From positions 1-32,496 of the forward strand of contig NZ_SJPR01000011.1 of NCBI RefSeq assembly GCF_007859955.1: a stretch of 32,496 nucleotides of DNA, read 5' to 3'. The DNA is from Botrimarina colliarenosi (lineage in GTDB: Bacteria > Planctomycetota > Planctomycetia > Pirellulales > Lacipirellulaceae). Every line of letters begins with the position of its first letter. Position 1 is the first letter of the stretch. The position numbers and the translations under genes were made by a program. Below are positions 22,686 through 31,130 of this stretch, piece by piece. The notes beneath the pieces are model-generated. The model ran no database searches and had not been told where the DNA came from. It saw nothing but the letters and a program-made list of their open reading frames with translations.

Positions 22686-25600
22686 ATGGGTTTTTCTTGC
22701 GCCGACAACGGCGGCGGGCTTCGTGTCGCGCGGACAAGGCGGCTGTTTCTTCTCCTCGGCGTATCGGTTCTCGCGACGCCGGCGCCCGGTGCGCTCACCT
22801 TTACGGTGGGGGGCAGTTGGCCGAACGCGGCCCACCAGGCAGCGGCTGAGGCCGCGATGCAAGCGGTCGTCGCCCGCTACAACGCCTACTCTCCAACGGG
22901 GTTCGATAACCGGGACGTCTACGTCTATTACAACGCCGGGATCCCCACGGCGCAGGCTAGTTACGGTGGCTCGATCGGTTTCGGGGGGACCTATCCGAAC
23001 GAACGAGTCACCGCCCACGAATTGGCGCACTACCTCGGCCTCCCGTCGAGCCAGTGGGGAAACGTCATGTCGGGAGGGACTTGGACCGGCGCCCTGGGTC
23101 TGGCGAAGGTGAAGCAGTTCGACGGCGAGCAGGCCACCATCAATGGCGACGGCGTCCACTTCTGGCCCTACGGCCTCAATTACGACAACGAGGGGAGCGA
23201 GGTCAACAAGCAGCGGCAGGTGGCGATTGTTTACGCGATGCGGGGTGACCTCGGGATCGGCTCGACAACCCACCCATCCACACTGAGCTCGCGTGTGACT
23301 GTCGCGCAGACGGCGGACGACCCAGTCGGCCAGAGCGGGTTCAATTACATGGGGCGGTGGAGCGACGGCTACTTCGCCCACCCGGGCTATCGTTACACCA
23401 CCGCCGACTACAAGCTCCGCACGCCGGCCAGCTCCAACGCCTACAAGTTCTATGGCGACTCACTCACCGTCGAGAACACGAACGGCGCGTTGGGCGGGCT
23501 CTACTACAGCGGCCAGGGAGGCGGCGCCCTCGTGACGATCCCCGACCTGTTGCTCGACGGCGGCTGGGTGCAGCACCGCAGCGGGCTCGGCAGTCCGTTT
23601 CAACTCGACGGGGCGGTGAGCGTCGAATCCGACTCGGTGCTCTACGCCAAGCAGGGCGACATCGACCTGCTCGCCAGCGTGTCGGGATCGGGCGCGATCA
23701 CGATCCCCGTGAGCGACTCACCGACGCAGAACGCCCGTTACGTCCGGTTCAAGTCTTCGAGCAATACGTTCGTGGGCGATGTGGTGAACCAGTCTCGGTT
23801 TGAGCTGGCCGAAGGCGCGAACTTCCGCTTTGCGATCGGTCCCGCGGGGGCGACGAACGCGATTACCGGATCGACCGCCCGGGCGACCGCCCTGAACGGC
23901 GTGTTCGACCTCGACCTGTCGCAGGCCACCTCGTCGCCGAGCGACTCTTGGACGCTCGTGACCGCGGCGAATACGAGCTACGGCAGCGGCTTCCAGGTCG
24001 CTGGATTCGAAGGCTACGCCGGCACGTGGAGTGACGGCGCCTACTCGTTCAACCAGGCGACCGGGGCGCTGACGACCGTCAACGCCTGGGGAGTCGACGG
24101 CGGCGGCGCGTGGAGCAACGCGGGCAGCTGGACCGCCGGCGTGCCGAACGCTGGCGGCGAAGCGACCTTTGGCCCCGCTCTCGGCGCCGCCAACGCGCCG
24201 GCGACCGTTGCGATCGACACGCCCGTGATGATGTCGCGGATCAATTTCAACAACGCCAATGCTTACAAGCTAAGCGGCGCGCAGCCGATCACGCTCTCGG
24301 GCGCCGCCTTGGTCGTCGCGATGAACGGCTCGCATGAGATCGCCGCCCCGGTGGCGGGCGTCGACGGACTGCGGCTACGGGGCGGGGGCGTGGTGGCGCT
24401 CTCGGCGGCGAACACCTACAGCGGCGACACGCAGATCGACGCCGGCACGCTCAAACTCGTCGGATCGGGGACTCTCGGCGCGGGGGACGTGCAGGTCGGT
24501 ACCGGCGCCACCTTGGATGTTTCGGGCTTGAGCAGCCCGCTGCAGTTGGCGAGCGGCCAGACGCTCAACATGCTCAGCGGCTCGAACGTGGCCGGCGAAG
24601 TGGCCGCCGGCGCCGGCTCGGCCATCGTTGGCAGCGGCGTCTTCTCTGGCGGGGTCGTCGTCCGATCGGGCGGCACGCTGCGGGTCGGCGCCGAGGCGCT
24701 GCCGATCGTCGCGCAGGCGAGCCTGATCGACAACTTCAACAGCTACACAATCGGCAACGTCGGCGCCCACTCCAGCGGTGACGCCACCGGCGGCGTCTGG
24801 GACGGCGTGTTCGACGGCACCGCCAACGGCCAGATTGTCGGCGCTGGGCGGGGCAATTTGGCGCTGATGGCGGTCGGCGTGCCGTCGCAGGGGAATGGCG
24901 GTTGGCGTGGCGCCGCGACCGACCTGGCGAACGCCTTCGCGGCCGACCAGAGCCTCGCCGATGGCGACACCGCCACCTACTTCCTCCAAGTGAAGAACGA
25001 AGGCAACGCCTACACCGACACCGTCTTTGGGCTGACCGGCGGCCTCGCCAACGTGGGTATCAACAACGCCTGGCAAGACTACTCGGTCATGCCCTCGATC
25101 GTCGGGTCGCCCGGCGCCGCGGCCTTGCGGCTCAACGGGACCGACCTCGTCACGCTGACCGACGGTGAGTGGCAGAACGTCTGGCTCGTCGTCGACAACG
25201 GCGCCAAGACGATCGACATCTACACCTCGACCGGGGCCGATGGCGGCGTGCTGGCGGCGTCCGACGTCGGCTTCGGCCAGATTACCGACCCGGATGACCT
25301 CGCGGCGTTTGCGATCACGGGTCGCGAGGACGGCCGCGTTCAGGTCGACAATCTCTACCGGATCGCGGGCGAGTACACCGGCAACCCGCTCGCGCCGGGC
25401 GGGGGGGTTCTCTATGGGACCGAGGTGCTTGCCGTCGCGGGCGACGTTGACCTAGAGGCGGGCGCCAAGGTATCGCTGGGGATCGGCACGGCGGGCGCTA
25501 GCGATCGGCTCGACGTTGGTGGCCGCCTCACGGCGGGCGGCATTCTGGAGGTGCAGCTTGCCGACGGCGCGCCGGGCCTCGTTGCTGGCGATTCGTACGA

Positions 25601-25940
25601 TCTGTTCGACTTCACCGAGGCCAGCGGTGCGTTCGACGCCTACGGCTTGCCGGCGTTGGGGGCCAACCTCAGCTGGGACCTCGCCAACCTCATGGTCGAC
25701 GGCACGATCGCCGTCGTCGCGGGTCAGGCCGGCGACTTCAACAACGACGGCTTCGTCAATGCCGCCGACTACACGGTGTGGCGTGACGGTCTCGGCGGCG
25801 CTTACACCGAAGGCGATTACGACACGTGGCGCGCGAACTACGGCGCCTCGAGCGCCGCGGTGGCAGTTCCTGAACCGGCTTCGCTGCTCTTGGCGATTCT
25901 CTTGGCTGGCGCCGCCTCGCAAGGTTTCCGGCGGGCCTAG
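22686..25940 (+). CDS. Secreted zinc-peptidase-like, lectin-like, dockerin and PEP-CTERM protein
   Basis: A 1084-residue exported multidomain protein. A signal peptide (RRLFLLLGVSVLATPAPGA) is followed by a peptidase-like domain (about 35-200). It has VTAHELAHYLGLPSSQWGNVMSG with HELAH at 111-115, Gly118 and a possible Met-turn Met128. The metzincin third ligand (position 121) is Ser, so His158 in GDGVHFWPYGLNY may replace it or zinc binding may be lost. A beta-helix region with an autotransporter-type repeat (ANTYSGDTQIDAGTLKLVG, about 573) follows. A concanavalin-like lectin module spans about 680-895 (starting LIDNFNSYTIGN). Then come dockerin-like GDFNNDGFVNAADYTVWRDG (about 1016) and a VPEPASLLLAILLAG PEP-CTERM tail. 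The HFWPYGLNY segment suggests a conserved N-terminal family. Role is unknown; attachment or processing at the cell surface is an inference. Confidence 0.8.
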   Translation: MGFSCADNGGGLRVARTRRLFLLLGVSVLATPAPGALTFTVGGSWPNAAHQAAAEAAMQAVVARYNAYSPTGFDNRDVYVYYNAGIPTAQASYGGSIGFGGTYPNERVTAHELAHYLGLPSSQWGNVMSGGTWTGALGLAKVKQFDGEQATINGDGVHFWPYGLNYDNEGSEVNKQRQVAIVYAMRGDLGIGSTTHPSTLSSRVTVAQTADDPVGQSGFNYMGRWSDGYFAHPGYRYTTADYKLRTPASSNAYKFYGDSLTVENTNGALGGLYYSGQGGGALVTIPDLLLDGGWVQHRSGLGSPFQLDGAVSVESDSVLYAKQGDIDLLASVSGSGAITIPVSDSPTQNARYVRFKSSSNTFVGDVVNQSRFELAEGANFRFAIGPAGATNAITGSTARATALNGVFDLDLSQATSSPSDSWTLVTAANTSYGSGFQVAGFEGYAGTWSDGAYSFNQATGALTTVNAWGVDGGGAWSNAGSWTAGVPNAGGEATFGPALGAANAPATVAIDTPVMMSRINFNNANAYKLSGAQPITLSGAALVVAMNGSHEIAAPVAGVDGLRLRGGGVVALSAANTYSGDTQIDAGTLKLVGSGTLGAGDVQVGTGATLDVSGLSSPLQLASGQTLNMLSGSNVAGEVAAGAGSAIVGSGVFSGGVVVRSGGTLRVGAEALPIVAQASLIDNFNSYTIGNVGAHSSGDATGGVWDGVFDGTANGQIVGAGRGNLALMAVGVPSQGNGGWRGAATDLANAFAADQSLADGDTATYFLQVKNEGNAYTDTVFGLTGGLANVGINNAWQDYSVMPSIVGSPGAAALRLNGTDLVTLTDGEWQNVWLVVDNGAKTIDIYTSTGADGGVLAASDVGFGQITDPDDLAAFAITGREDGRVQVDNLYRIAGEYTGNPLAPGGGVLYGTEVLAVAGDVDLEAGAKVSLGIGTAGASDRLDVGGRLTAGGILEVQLADGAPGLVAGDSYDLFDFTEASGAFDAYGLPALGANLSWDLANLMVDGTIAVVAGQAGDFNNDGFVNAADYTVWRDGLGGAYTEGDYDTWRANYGASSAAVAVPEPASLLLAILLAGAASQGFRRA

Positions 25941-26092
25941 CACCGCCTTCCCCGGGCCATTGCGTCCGGGTGACTGGTGATGCGGGGCTGGCGTGAGGGG
26001 ACGCCTCGGCGCGCGCACCGGGGTACAATGGGCGTCGCCGCTAGGCCACGCTCCATTGCTTCGCGCCCTTTCTGATGTTTCGCTGAGTTTCG

Positions 26093-26977
26093 ATGCAGAC
26101 CCATCCCCTCCACAGCCAGCACGAGCGCCGGTTCGCCACGAACCGCTTCGTCTATCCTGTCCTGAGCCGACGGTCGGGGGGGATCTCGGTGGGCGTGAAC
26201 CTCAACCCCGACAAGGTCTGCAACTTCGACTGTGTCTATTGCCAGGTCGACCGCTCGACGCGGAGCGAGAGCCGCTTCGTCGAGACCGACCAGCTACTCA
26301 CCGAGCTGCGCGACGTGCTGCGGACGGTCGCGTCGGGCGACCTCTACCAGACGCCCAAGTTCGCCGATACGCCGGCGGCCTTGCGGCGGCTCAACGACAT
26401 CGCCTTCAGCGGCGATGGCGAGCCAACCACCTACAAGAACTTCGACGAGTTGATGCAACTCGCCGCGGACGTGAAGCAAGAGGTCGGCGCCGAGTTTCCC
26501 GCCGCAAACGAAGCGAAGATGGTGCTGATCACCAACGCCTCGATGTTCCACCGCCCGCATGTTGAGCGCGGCCTCGCGATCCTCGACGCGAACAACGGCG
26601 AGGTGTGGGCCAAGCTCGACGCCGGCACCGAGGCCTACTACCACACGATTGAGCGGACGAAGGTCCCGTTCAGCCAGGTGCTCAACAACCTGGCGAACGC
26701 GTCGCGAGTGCGGCCGCTCGTGATCCAGTCACTGTTCCTACGGCTCGCCGGCGAAGCGCCGTCACCCGGAGAAATCGACGCCTACTGCGACCGCCTCAAC
26801 GAGACAACCGCCGCCGGCGGGGCGATCAAGCTGGTGCAGGTCTACACCGTCGCACGGAAACCGGCCGAGTCGATCGTCGGCGCCCTGTCGGACGAAGCGG
26901 TCGATGCGATCCGCGACCGCGTGCGCCGGCGGACGGGGCTGCGGGCGGAGAGCTTCTACGGGACGAGCGGTTACTGA
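26093..26977 (+). CDS. Radical SAM protein
   Basis: A 294-residue cytoplasmic iron-sulfur enzyme. The cluster motif CNFDCVYC has Cys at 43, 47 and 50 (CxxxCxxC), binding a 4Fe-4S cluster that cleaves S-adenosylmethionine. IAFSGDGEPT (about 102-111) is the Gly-rich SAM-binding element, and KMVLITNAS and EVWAKLDAGTEAYYHTIERT follow as in the COG0731 group of radical SAM proteins (related to tRNA wyosine enzymes, but function unassigned in bacteria). GDGEPT and KLDAG are characteristic of that group. The ATG at 26093 is the first suitable codon; no Shine-Dalgarno. Its stop overlaps the stop of the convergent gene by seven bases. The reaction catalysed is unknown. Confidence 0.88.
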   Translation: MQTHPLHSQHERRFATNRFVYPVLSRRSGGISVGVNLNPDKVCNFDCVYCQVDRSTRSESRFVETDQLLTELRDVLRTVASGDLYQTPKFADTPAALRRLNDIAFSGDGEPTTYKNFDELMQLAADVKQEVGAEFPAANEAKMVLITNASMFHRPHVERGLAILDANNGEVWAKLDAGTEAYYHTIERTKVPFSQVLNNLANASRVRPLVIQSLFLRLAGEAPSPGEIDAYCDRLNETTAAGGAIKLVQVYTVARKPAESIVGALSDEAVDAIRDRVRRRTGLRAESFYGTSGY

Positions 26978-27978
26978 GCCGTTTCGGCGAGCTTGTCCCG
27001 CAGTTCTTGAACTTCCGTCGCGGTCCGGTTCTCAGATTCCCACGCTGACCGGATCATTTGGGCCGACAGCGACGCCAATCCCGTTAGTGAAGACTTGGTA
27101 GAGAAGGTCCCGCCCGGCCCTGGCTTGGCGAACTGGTTACTCGCCTCAGCGATGGCTTCTTCAAAAAGGCGAAGACTAGAGCTTTGCCCCAACCACATCC
27201 GACCAGGAAATGGCAGCGTCTTGTACTTCTCCAGGAAGTACGCGCGCTCGGTACGGAAGCACTCTGCCAAGCCGCTCCGGTCTTCCAGCGGGGCGAGAGC
27301 GGCGTCGAGCCGTCCGGCGTCTGCCTTGGGGAGATGACCACTTTCGACGAGGCGCTTCCCAAGATCGATGGCGTAGTTCTGATACGCGCAGGCTTTCATT
27401 CGATTGATGACTACCGGCTCACTCTCGTAGAGCTTCCCAAGTCGGGCCAGCGCTGCGACTGCGTCCACCGCCTTGTCGGTCTTCCCATCGACGATGGCTA
27501 GCCGCCCTTCGAGCGACAAGAGTCTCGCCGCCGAACGCAAGTGGTTTCCGTAGTCGATGAGCTCTTGGTCCGCGCCTTGAGCGATCTTAAGCAGTGAGGC
27601 GTACCGTGGCCGCTCGATTGCGAGTCGCACCGCGGCAAGGGTTTCGGCGTTCTGCTCCAGCACCTGCCGAGCTTGTTCGACCTGTTTCTCTTTGAAGGGT
27701 CCCTTATCGAGAAGGTCGAGCGCATCGGCGACCGCGACTTCACCCTGCTTAAGTTTCGGCGCCAGGTCCCGCAGCCCCGCCGCGACGTTCGCCTCGCTGG
27801 GAATCGCTTCGGCGACGAGGTCGGCGTAGCAAGTCGGTTCGCCCGCCGCGCGAAGTCGTGCCACCGCCGCGTCTCTTGAAAGCAACCACCACAGCCCGAT
27901 CGCCAGCAGCAGCCCCAGGTTCACCAGCAAAAACCAGCGGCGGTTCCAGAGCCGTATTCGGGTCAGCGGCGTCGTCAT
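26971..27978 (-). CDS. Membrane-anchored helical protein of unknown function
   Basis: A 335-residue protein I do not recognise. One transmembrane helix near the N-terminus (about 15-33, WFLLVNLGLLLAIGLWWLL) follows a basic start, so the remainder should lie outside the cytoplasm. The body is mostly amphipathic helix with heptad-like Leu and Ala (VEQARQVLEQNAETLAAVRLAIE, YGNHLRSAARLLSLEGRLAI). AVDAVAALARLGKLYESEPVV and NRMKACAYQNYAIDLGKRLVE look like helical pairs, as in TPR-like solenoids. Its start is 55 bases after the aminotransferase stop, so the two may share a transcript. Confidence 0.7.
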   Translation of the reverse strand: MTTPLTRIRLWNRRWFLLVNLGLLLAIGLWWLLSRDAAVARLRAAGEPTCYADLVAEAIPSEANVAAGLRDLAPKLKQGEVAVADALDLLDKGPFKEKQVEQARQVLEQNAETLAAVRLAIERPRYASLLKIAQGADQELIDYGNHLRSAARLLSLEGRLAIVDGKTDKAVDAVAALARLGKLYESEPVVINRMKACAYQNYAIDLGKRLVESGHLPKADAGRLDAALAPLEDRSGLAECFRTERAYFLEKYKTLPFPGRMWLGQSSSLRLFEEAIAEASNQFAKPGPGGTFSTKSSLTGLASLSAQMIRSAWESENRTATEVQELRDKLAETAQ

Positions 27979-28033
27979 CGCGGTCTCGCAGAGGCGGGGT
28001 AGTGTCTTGCGGATTTGTTCGCTCGGCCCCGCG

Positions 28034-28960
28034 TCAGCTTGCCGACAATCGGCGCGAAATCTCCGCCCGCCGCTGGGCCTGCTCCGCTACGTCGAGGCCA
28101 ACCACCCCGCTCCACGCCGCCAGCATCCGCTTGTACATCGGCCCGGGCGTTCCGGCGCCCATTGGTTGGCCGTCGCAGCGGACGATCGGCAGCAGGCAGA
28201 TCGACGTGCTCGACATCCACGCCTCGTCCGCCGCGCGGAACTCCTCGATCGTCAGGTCGCGTTCGACGAACGGCACGCCTTCGGCTTCGGCCAGTTCCCG
28301 CAGCAGCGCGACACTGACGCCCGGCAGCACCTTGGACATGAGGGGCGAAACGATCCCCTCGCCGTCGCGGTAGATGACGACGTTCGCGGTGGAGGCCTCG
28401 CCGACGTAGCCATCCTGGTCGAGCAAGATTGCGCGGGCGCCCGGCTCGAGGCGGCGGGCCTGTTGATCGGCGAGGTAGTAGTGCATCCGGCTGCGGCACT
28501 TCAGCTCGGCGGGCCAGCAGTTGCCGGGCGTCTGGCGGTGATCGCTGGTCCAGACGCTCACCCCCGATTCGTACTGGCTCGCCCAGGTCGAGAAGGGGAG
28601 GGGGAAACCATGCACACAGCGTGTCGCGACGCCACCGACGCCCGGTGTCGCAAACGCGACAATCGCCCAATCGTCCTCAACTCCGTTGGCCGCCGCGGCG
28701 GCGCGTAGCGGCTCGTGGCGGCGCATGAACTCCGAGATTGCCGCGGCGATCTCATCCGCTACGGAGGGATCGATGCCAACGATCTGAGCCGAGCGGCGCA
28801 GCCGGCGGACGTGCTCGGCCTGCCGCCAGATCCGGCCCCCAAAGGTGCGGAGCCGTTCGGTCACCGTCACGCCGAGGGCGAAACCAGGGTCCTCGACGGG
28901 GATCGCGAGGGCGCGGTCGTCGATCCACTGTCCGTTGAGATACGCCTGCCGTTCCGCCAT
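28034..28960 (-). CDS. Class IV pyridoxal-phosphate aminotransferase or aminodeoxychorismate lyase-like enzyme
   Basis: A 308-residue cytoplasmic enzyme of PLP fold type IV. That group holds branched-chain and D-amino acid transaminases and aminodeoxychorismate lyase (PabC). The start AYLNGQWIDDRALAIPVEDPGFALG matches the family entry. The catalytic Lys is in AELKCRSRMHYYLAD (Lys154), and the cofactor-ring Glu is in GYVGEASTANVVIY (Glu188). VSPLMSKVLPGVSVALLRELAE and ADEAWMSSTSICLLPIV complete the PLP pocket. The residues that distinguish the three activities are not decisive here. A PabC role would feed folate synthesis together with folP in this window, but that link is only a suggestion. 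ATG at 28960; promoter candidate at 28979-29006. Confidence 0.85.
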   Translation of the reverse strand: MAERQAYLNGQWIDDRALAIPVEDPGFALGVTVTERLRTFGGRIWRQAEHVRRLRRSAQIVGIDPSVADEIAAAISEFMRRHEPLRAAAAANGVEDDWAIVAFATPGVGGVATRCVHGFPLPFSTWASQYESGVSVWTSDHRQTPGNCWPAELKCRSRMHYYLADQQARRLEPGARAILLDQDGYVGEASTANVVIYRDGEGIVSPLMSKVLPGVSVALLRELAEAEGVPFVERDLTIEEFRAADEAWMSSTSICLLPIVRCDGQPMGAGTPGPMYKRMLAAWSGVVGLDVAEQAQRRAEISRRLSAS

Positions 28961-28978
28961 CCGACGCCTGTCTAGAAA

Positions 28979-29006
28979 AAATTAGGAGAGGCGTCACCGA
29001 CGCCAA
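28979..29006 (-). promoter_or_regulatory. Promoter candidate for the class IV aminotransferase
   Basis: TTGGCG (29006-29001) and TAATTT (28984-28979) are 16 bases apart on the minus strand. A perfect dyad GGCGTC-GGT-GACGCC (28990-29004) overlaps the -35 and fills most of the spacer. Read on the minus strand it is followed by CTCCTAATTTTTT, so it could instead act as a terminator of upstream transcription. Confidence 0.4.
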
Positions 29007-29057
29007 CCCATACATCGTAGCCGGATGGTTTAGCTACGAGTACAAGGCGCGATTTTC

Positions 29058-29154
29058 CCCCTCCCTTGCAGGGAGGGGCTAGGGGAGGGTCTTCGCGTTC
29101 AGCACAGGACAACGCTCCTGTCCCGACCCACCAAACCCTCCCTGAAAGGGAGGG
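29058..29154. repeat. Two CCCTCCCT-type hairpins flanking a third dyad
   Basis: Hairpin 1 pairs CCCCTCCCT (29058-29066) with AGGGAGGGG (29070-29078). Hairpin 2 pairs CCCTCCCT (29136-29143) with AGGGAGGG (29147-29154). Between them ACAGGA (29104-29109) pairs with TCCTGT (29116-29121). The two purine arms and two pyrimidine arms could also pair across the whole element. It lies between the hydrolase stop at 29166 and the aminotransferase promoter and looks like a dispersed repeat; no T run follows. Confidence 0.6.
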
Positions 29155-29165
29155 GAGAAAGAGGC

Positions 29166-30179
29166 TCACTCTCCAACGACGACGGCAAGGTCCTCGGCGG
29201 GCGTGTCCTCACCAGCGACCTGCGGCTCGAGCGACTCGTCAGCGAACGCCAGCCGCCGCCACGCCATCCGCATCACGCCCGGGGCCGCCAGGTAGTCGTA
29301 GAGGTTGTGGCTCTTCCCGACCGTGTTCGCCACCGGCAAGAGCCGGACACGCGACGCTTGCTCGCGCGTCAGACCCTTCGGGCCATCGCCACCAAGGGCC
29401 GGCGGATTCGCTTCGGTCGGCACCCATTTGTAGAACCGCATCGCGGGGTCGCGTGGGTTGATGGTCGTGAGCAGCGAGTCGATCCGCTCGAGCGCCATGC
29501 CGTGATACGATCGCGGCGAATTCCAGCAGGCGTCGTAGGCGGCCGCGAGGAAGACGGCCCGCACCGACTTGACCCGGCAGTCGGAGCAATCCGTGGCGTA
29601 ACGCAGGCCGCTCAGCGAGCCGCCCGCCATCAAGTGGGCGGCGCCGCTGCTGACGCGGGCGCCGTAGCTATAACCCAGCAGGCCGACGTGCGAGCCGTAC
29701 GGCAGGTGGTCGAACACCCACGCGAGTTGCCAAGCGACCGGGCGGGTGCGCGCCGCCTTCTCACGGTAGTCGCGGAGCAGGCCCGGCACCTTGTCCGAGC
29801 ACCAAGAGAAGATGACGAACTGGATCGGCCGTTCGTCCTCGGCGCAACCGACCAGATGACGGTAGACGTCGAGGCCGCGCTGCCGGGCGGCGGACGCGGT
29901 GATCTGATTGCCGTGGACGTAGACGACGATCGGCCGCGTCGGGTCGAGCGATTCCATCAGGGAATCGAACGGGCTGGCGTTCCAGCGGCCATCGATCCGC
30001 TCGGAGGCTTCGACTCCCTGCGCGACGCGTGCGGCGTCGGTCGAGCAACCGGCGGGGCGGGTGCTCACGAGTAAAACGCGATCGGCCGGCCTAACGCAAT
30101 CAGCCGTCGCAATCGATGCGACTAGGCAGACCGCAACGATGGCGAGCTGACGAACGGGTTGCGAGGCAGGACGACTCAT
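29166..30179 (-). CDS. Exported alpha/beta hydrolase-like protein
   Basis: A 337-residue exported protein. The signal peptide is about 1-26 (LAIVAVCLVASIATADC). The hydrolase core starts with PIVVYVHGNQITASAA (oxyanion strand and HG). VIFSWCSDKVPGLLRDY follows, and then the nucleophile elbow LLGYSYGARVSSGAAHLM with Ser about 171. A Cys-containing segment (YATDCSDCRVKSVRAVFLAAAYDACW) follows, which could form disulfides outside the cytoplasm. GKSHNLYDYL near residue 305 may supply the catalytic His. The family is not assigned; it differs from the DUF900-like protein at 20385-22205 in motif and layout. Transcribed divergently from the small lipoprotein gene. Confidence 0.72.
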   Translation of the reverse strand: MSRPASQPVRQLAIVAVCLVASIATADCVRPADRVLLVSTRPAGCSTDAARVAQGVEASERIDGRWNASPFDSLMESLDPTRPIVVYVHGNQITASAARQRGLDVYRHLVGCAEDERPIQFVIFSWCSDKVPGLLRDYREKAARTRPVAWQLAWVFDHLPYGSHVGLLGYSYGARVSSGAAHLMAGGSLSGLRYATDCSDCRVKSVRAVFLAAAYDACWNSPRSYHGMALERIDSLLTTINPRDPAMRFYKWVPTEANPPALGGDGPKGLTREQASRVRLLPVANTVGKSHNLYDYLAAPGVMRMAWRRLAFADESLEPQVAGEDTPAEDLAVVVGE

Positions 30180-30465
30180 CGGCGCAAGGAAATGGGGCGG
30201 CGTCGAGGGGGCGGACCGAGTAACTTACCCGCGCTTTGGGGGGTGCGCCGTAACGATGTTGAAAAAAATCAACGGTTTCATTTGCACACCACGCGGCGTG
30301 GGGTACTGTTTCGCAGCTTCAACGAGACCGCGTGTCTCGCCGGCCGCGTCACGGGATGTGACGCCTACGCCCTCCCCCCCCTCGAAGCCGCGACGGTGGC
30401 GTGTCGCGGCCCGTTCGCGAAGCCGCGCCTTAGCGTGTGCATCGCCCCGCCGTAAGGAAGCCGCC
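30180..30465. other. Divergent promoter region, hydrolase and small lipoprotein
   Basis: The frame of the downstream lipoprotein is open back to 30256, but that upstream peptide is Arg/Pro-rich and lacks a signal, so it is not counted. GTTGA-AAAAAA-TCAAC (30258-30273) is a perfect small dyad with an A loop. The plus promoter at 30282-30309 is listed separately. Confidence 0.45.
30282..30309 (+). promoter_or_regulatory. Promoter candidate for the small lipoprotein
   Basis: TTGCAC (30282-30287) and TACTGT (30304-30309) are 16 bases apart. The spacer holds a perfect dyad CCACGC-G-GCGTGG (30289-30301). The leader would be about 150 bases long before the ATG at 30466. Confidence 0.4.
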
Positions 30466-30858
30466 ATGAAGAAACTGATCGCCCTTTGTATCGTTACTAC
30501 CGTTGTTTCTAGCACGACCGGTTGCGGCTGCTGCCGCCGGCTGCGCGATTTCGTCTGCCGCGGCGCACAATGCGGCGGCTCGGCCCTCGCGGCGCCCGCG
30601 CCGATGGCCTACGCCCCGCCCCCGATGGCCGTCGCCCCGATGGCGTACGACCCGGGTTGCAGCTACGCCGGTTACGACCCCGGTTGCAACTACTCGGTGG
30701 GCTACGGTGGCCCGTCGTACGACAGCGGCTGGTCCCCCGGCGCAGCGGGCTGTGAGAGCTGCAGCGGTGGCTACGCCATGCCCTCGGACGGCGGCTACCT
30801 GGTCGATCCGAACGCCTCGTCGTCGATGCCCGGCCCGCAGCCGCTCAATGGCAACTGA
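30466..30858 (+). CDS. Small Cys/Tyr/Gly/Pro-rich lipoprotein
   Basis: A 130-residue exported lipoprotein of unknown role. MKKLIALCIVTTVVSSTTGC is a lipoprotein signal with Cys20 as the lipidated residue. CGCCRRLRDFVCRG follows, then a low-complexity part: MAYAPPPMAVAPMAY, a near-repeat of YDPGC (DPGCSYAGYDPGCNYSVGYGG), and Ser/Gly/Pro at the end. AAGGA lies eight bases before the ATG, which decides the start. Small lipoproteins with GC-rich Tyr/Pro/Gly tails are common in planctomycetes and are thought to sit at the cell wall; this is inference. A strong terminator follows at 30935-30990, so the gene is monocistronic. Confidence 0.75.
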   Translation: MKKLIALCIVTTVVSSTTGCGCCRRLRDFVCRGAQCGGSALAAPAPMAYAPPPMAVAPMAYDPGCSYAGYDPGCNYSVGYGGPSYDSGWSPGAAGCESCSGGYAMPSDGGYLVDPNASSSMPGPQPLNGN

Positions 30859-30934
30859 GTCGATTCACAAGCTCACGAGACGCTAGGCGTCGCCGTCGCC
30901 CTCCCAAAGACGCCGCGGCCCGCCCCCCTTCTGG

Positions 30935-30990
30935 CCATCCCCCCGCTTTTTCGCCCGTCCTGAGCGAATCGGCGGGGGGATGGTTTTTTT
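30935..30990 (+). terminator. Intrinsic terminator of the small lipoprotein gene
   Basis: A perfect 12-bp stem (30935-30946 with 30972-30983, CCATCCCCCCGC/GCGGGGGGATGG) is followed directly by seven T (30984-30990). The 25-base loop contains its own small TCGC/GCGA pair. The direction and position 77 bases after the stop fit the lipoprotein transcript. Confidence 0.9.
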
Positions 30991-31130
30991 GTTGGTTGCG
31001 GCCTTTTCGGCTGTGGCGGCGTAAACTGGAAGGACCCATCCTCCCTCCCGGCTCGTCTCCCGATCGGTTCCCCGGAGCCGATCGCGGCGCCTGAGAAGCC
31101 GCCGAGGGCGTTCCTTCGACGCCATTCGCC

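Noticed and set aside
22668..23381. 237-codon minus-strand frame at the start of the peptidase-like gene
   Set aside because: It overlaps the signal peptide and HELAH region of the plus gene and shows no motif of its own.
30256..30465. 70-residue N-terminal extension of the small lipoprotein
   Set aside because: It would bury the lipoprotein signal, overlaps the promoter candidate, and a clear Shine-Dalgarno precedes the ATG at 30466.
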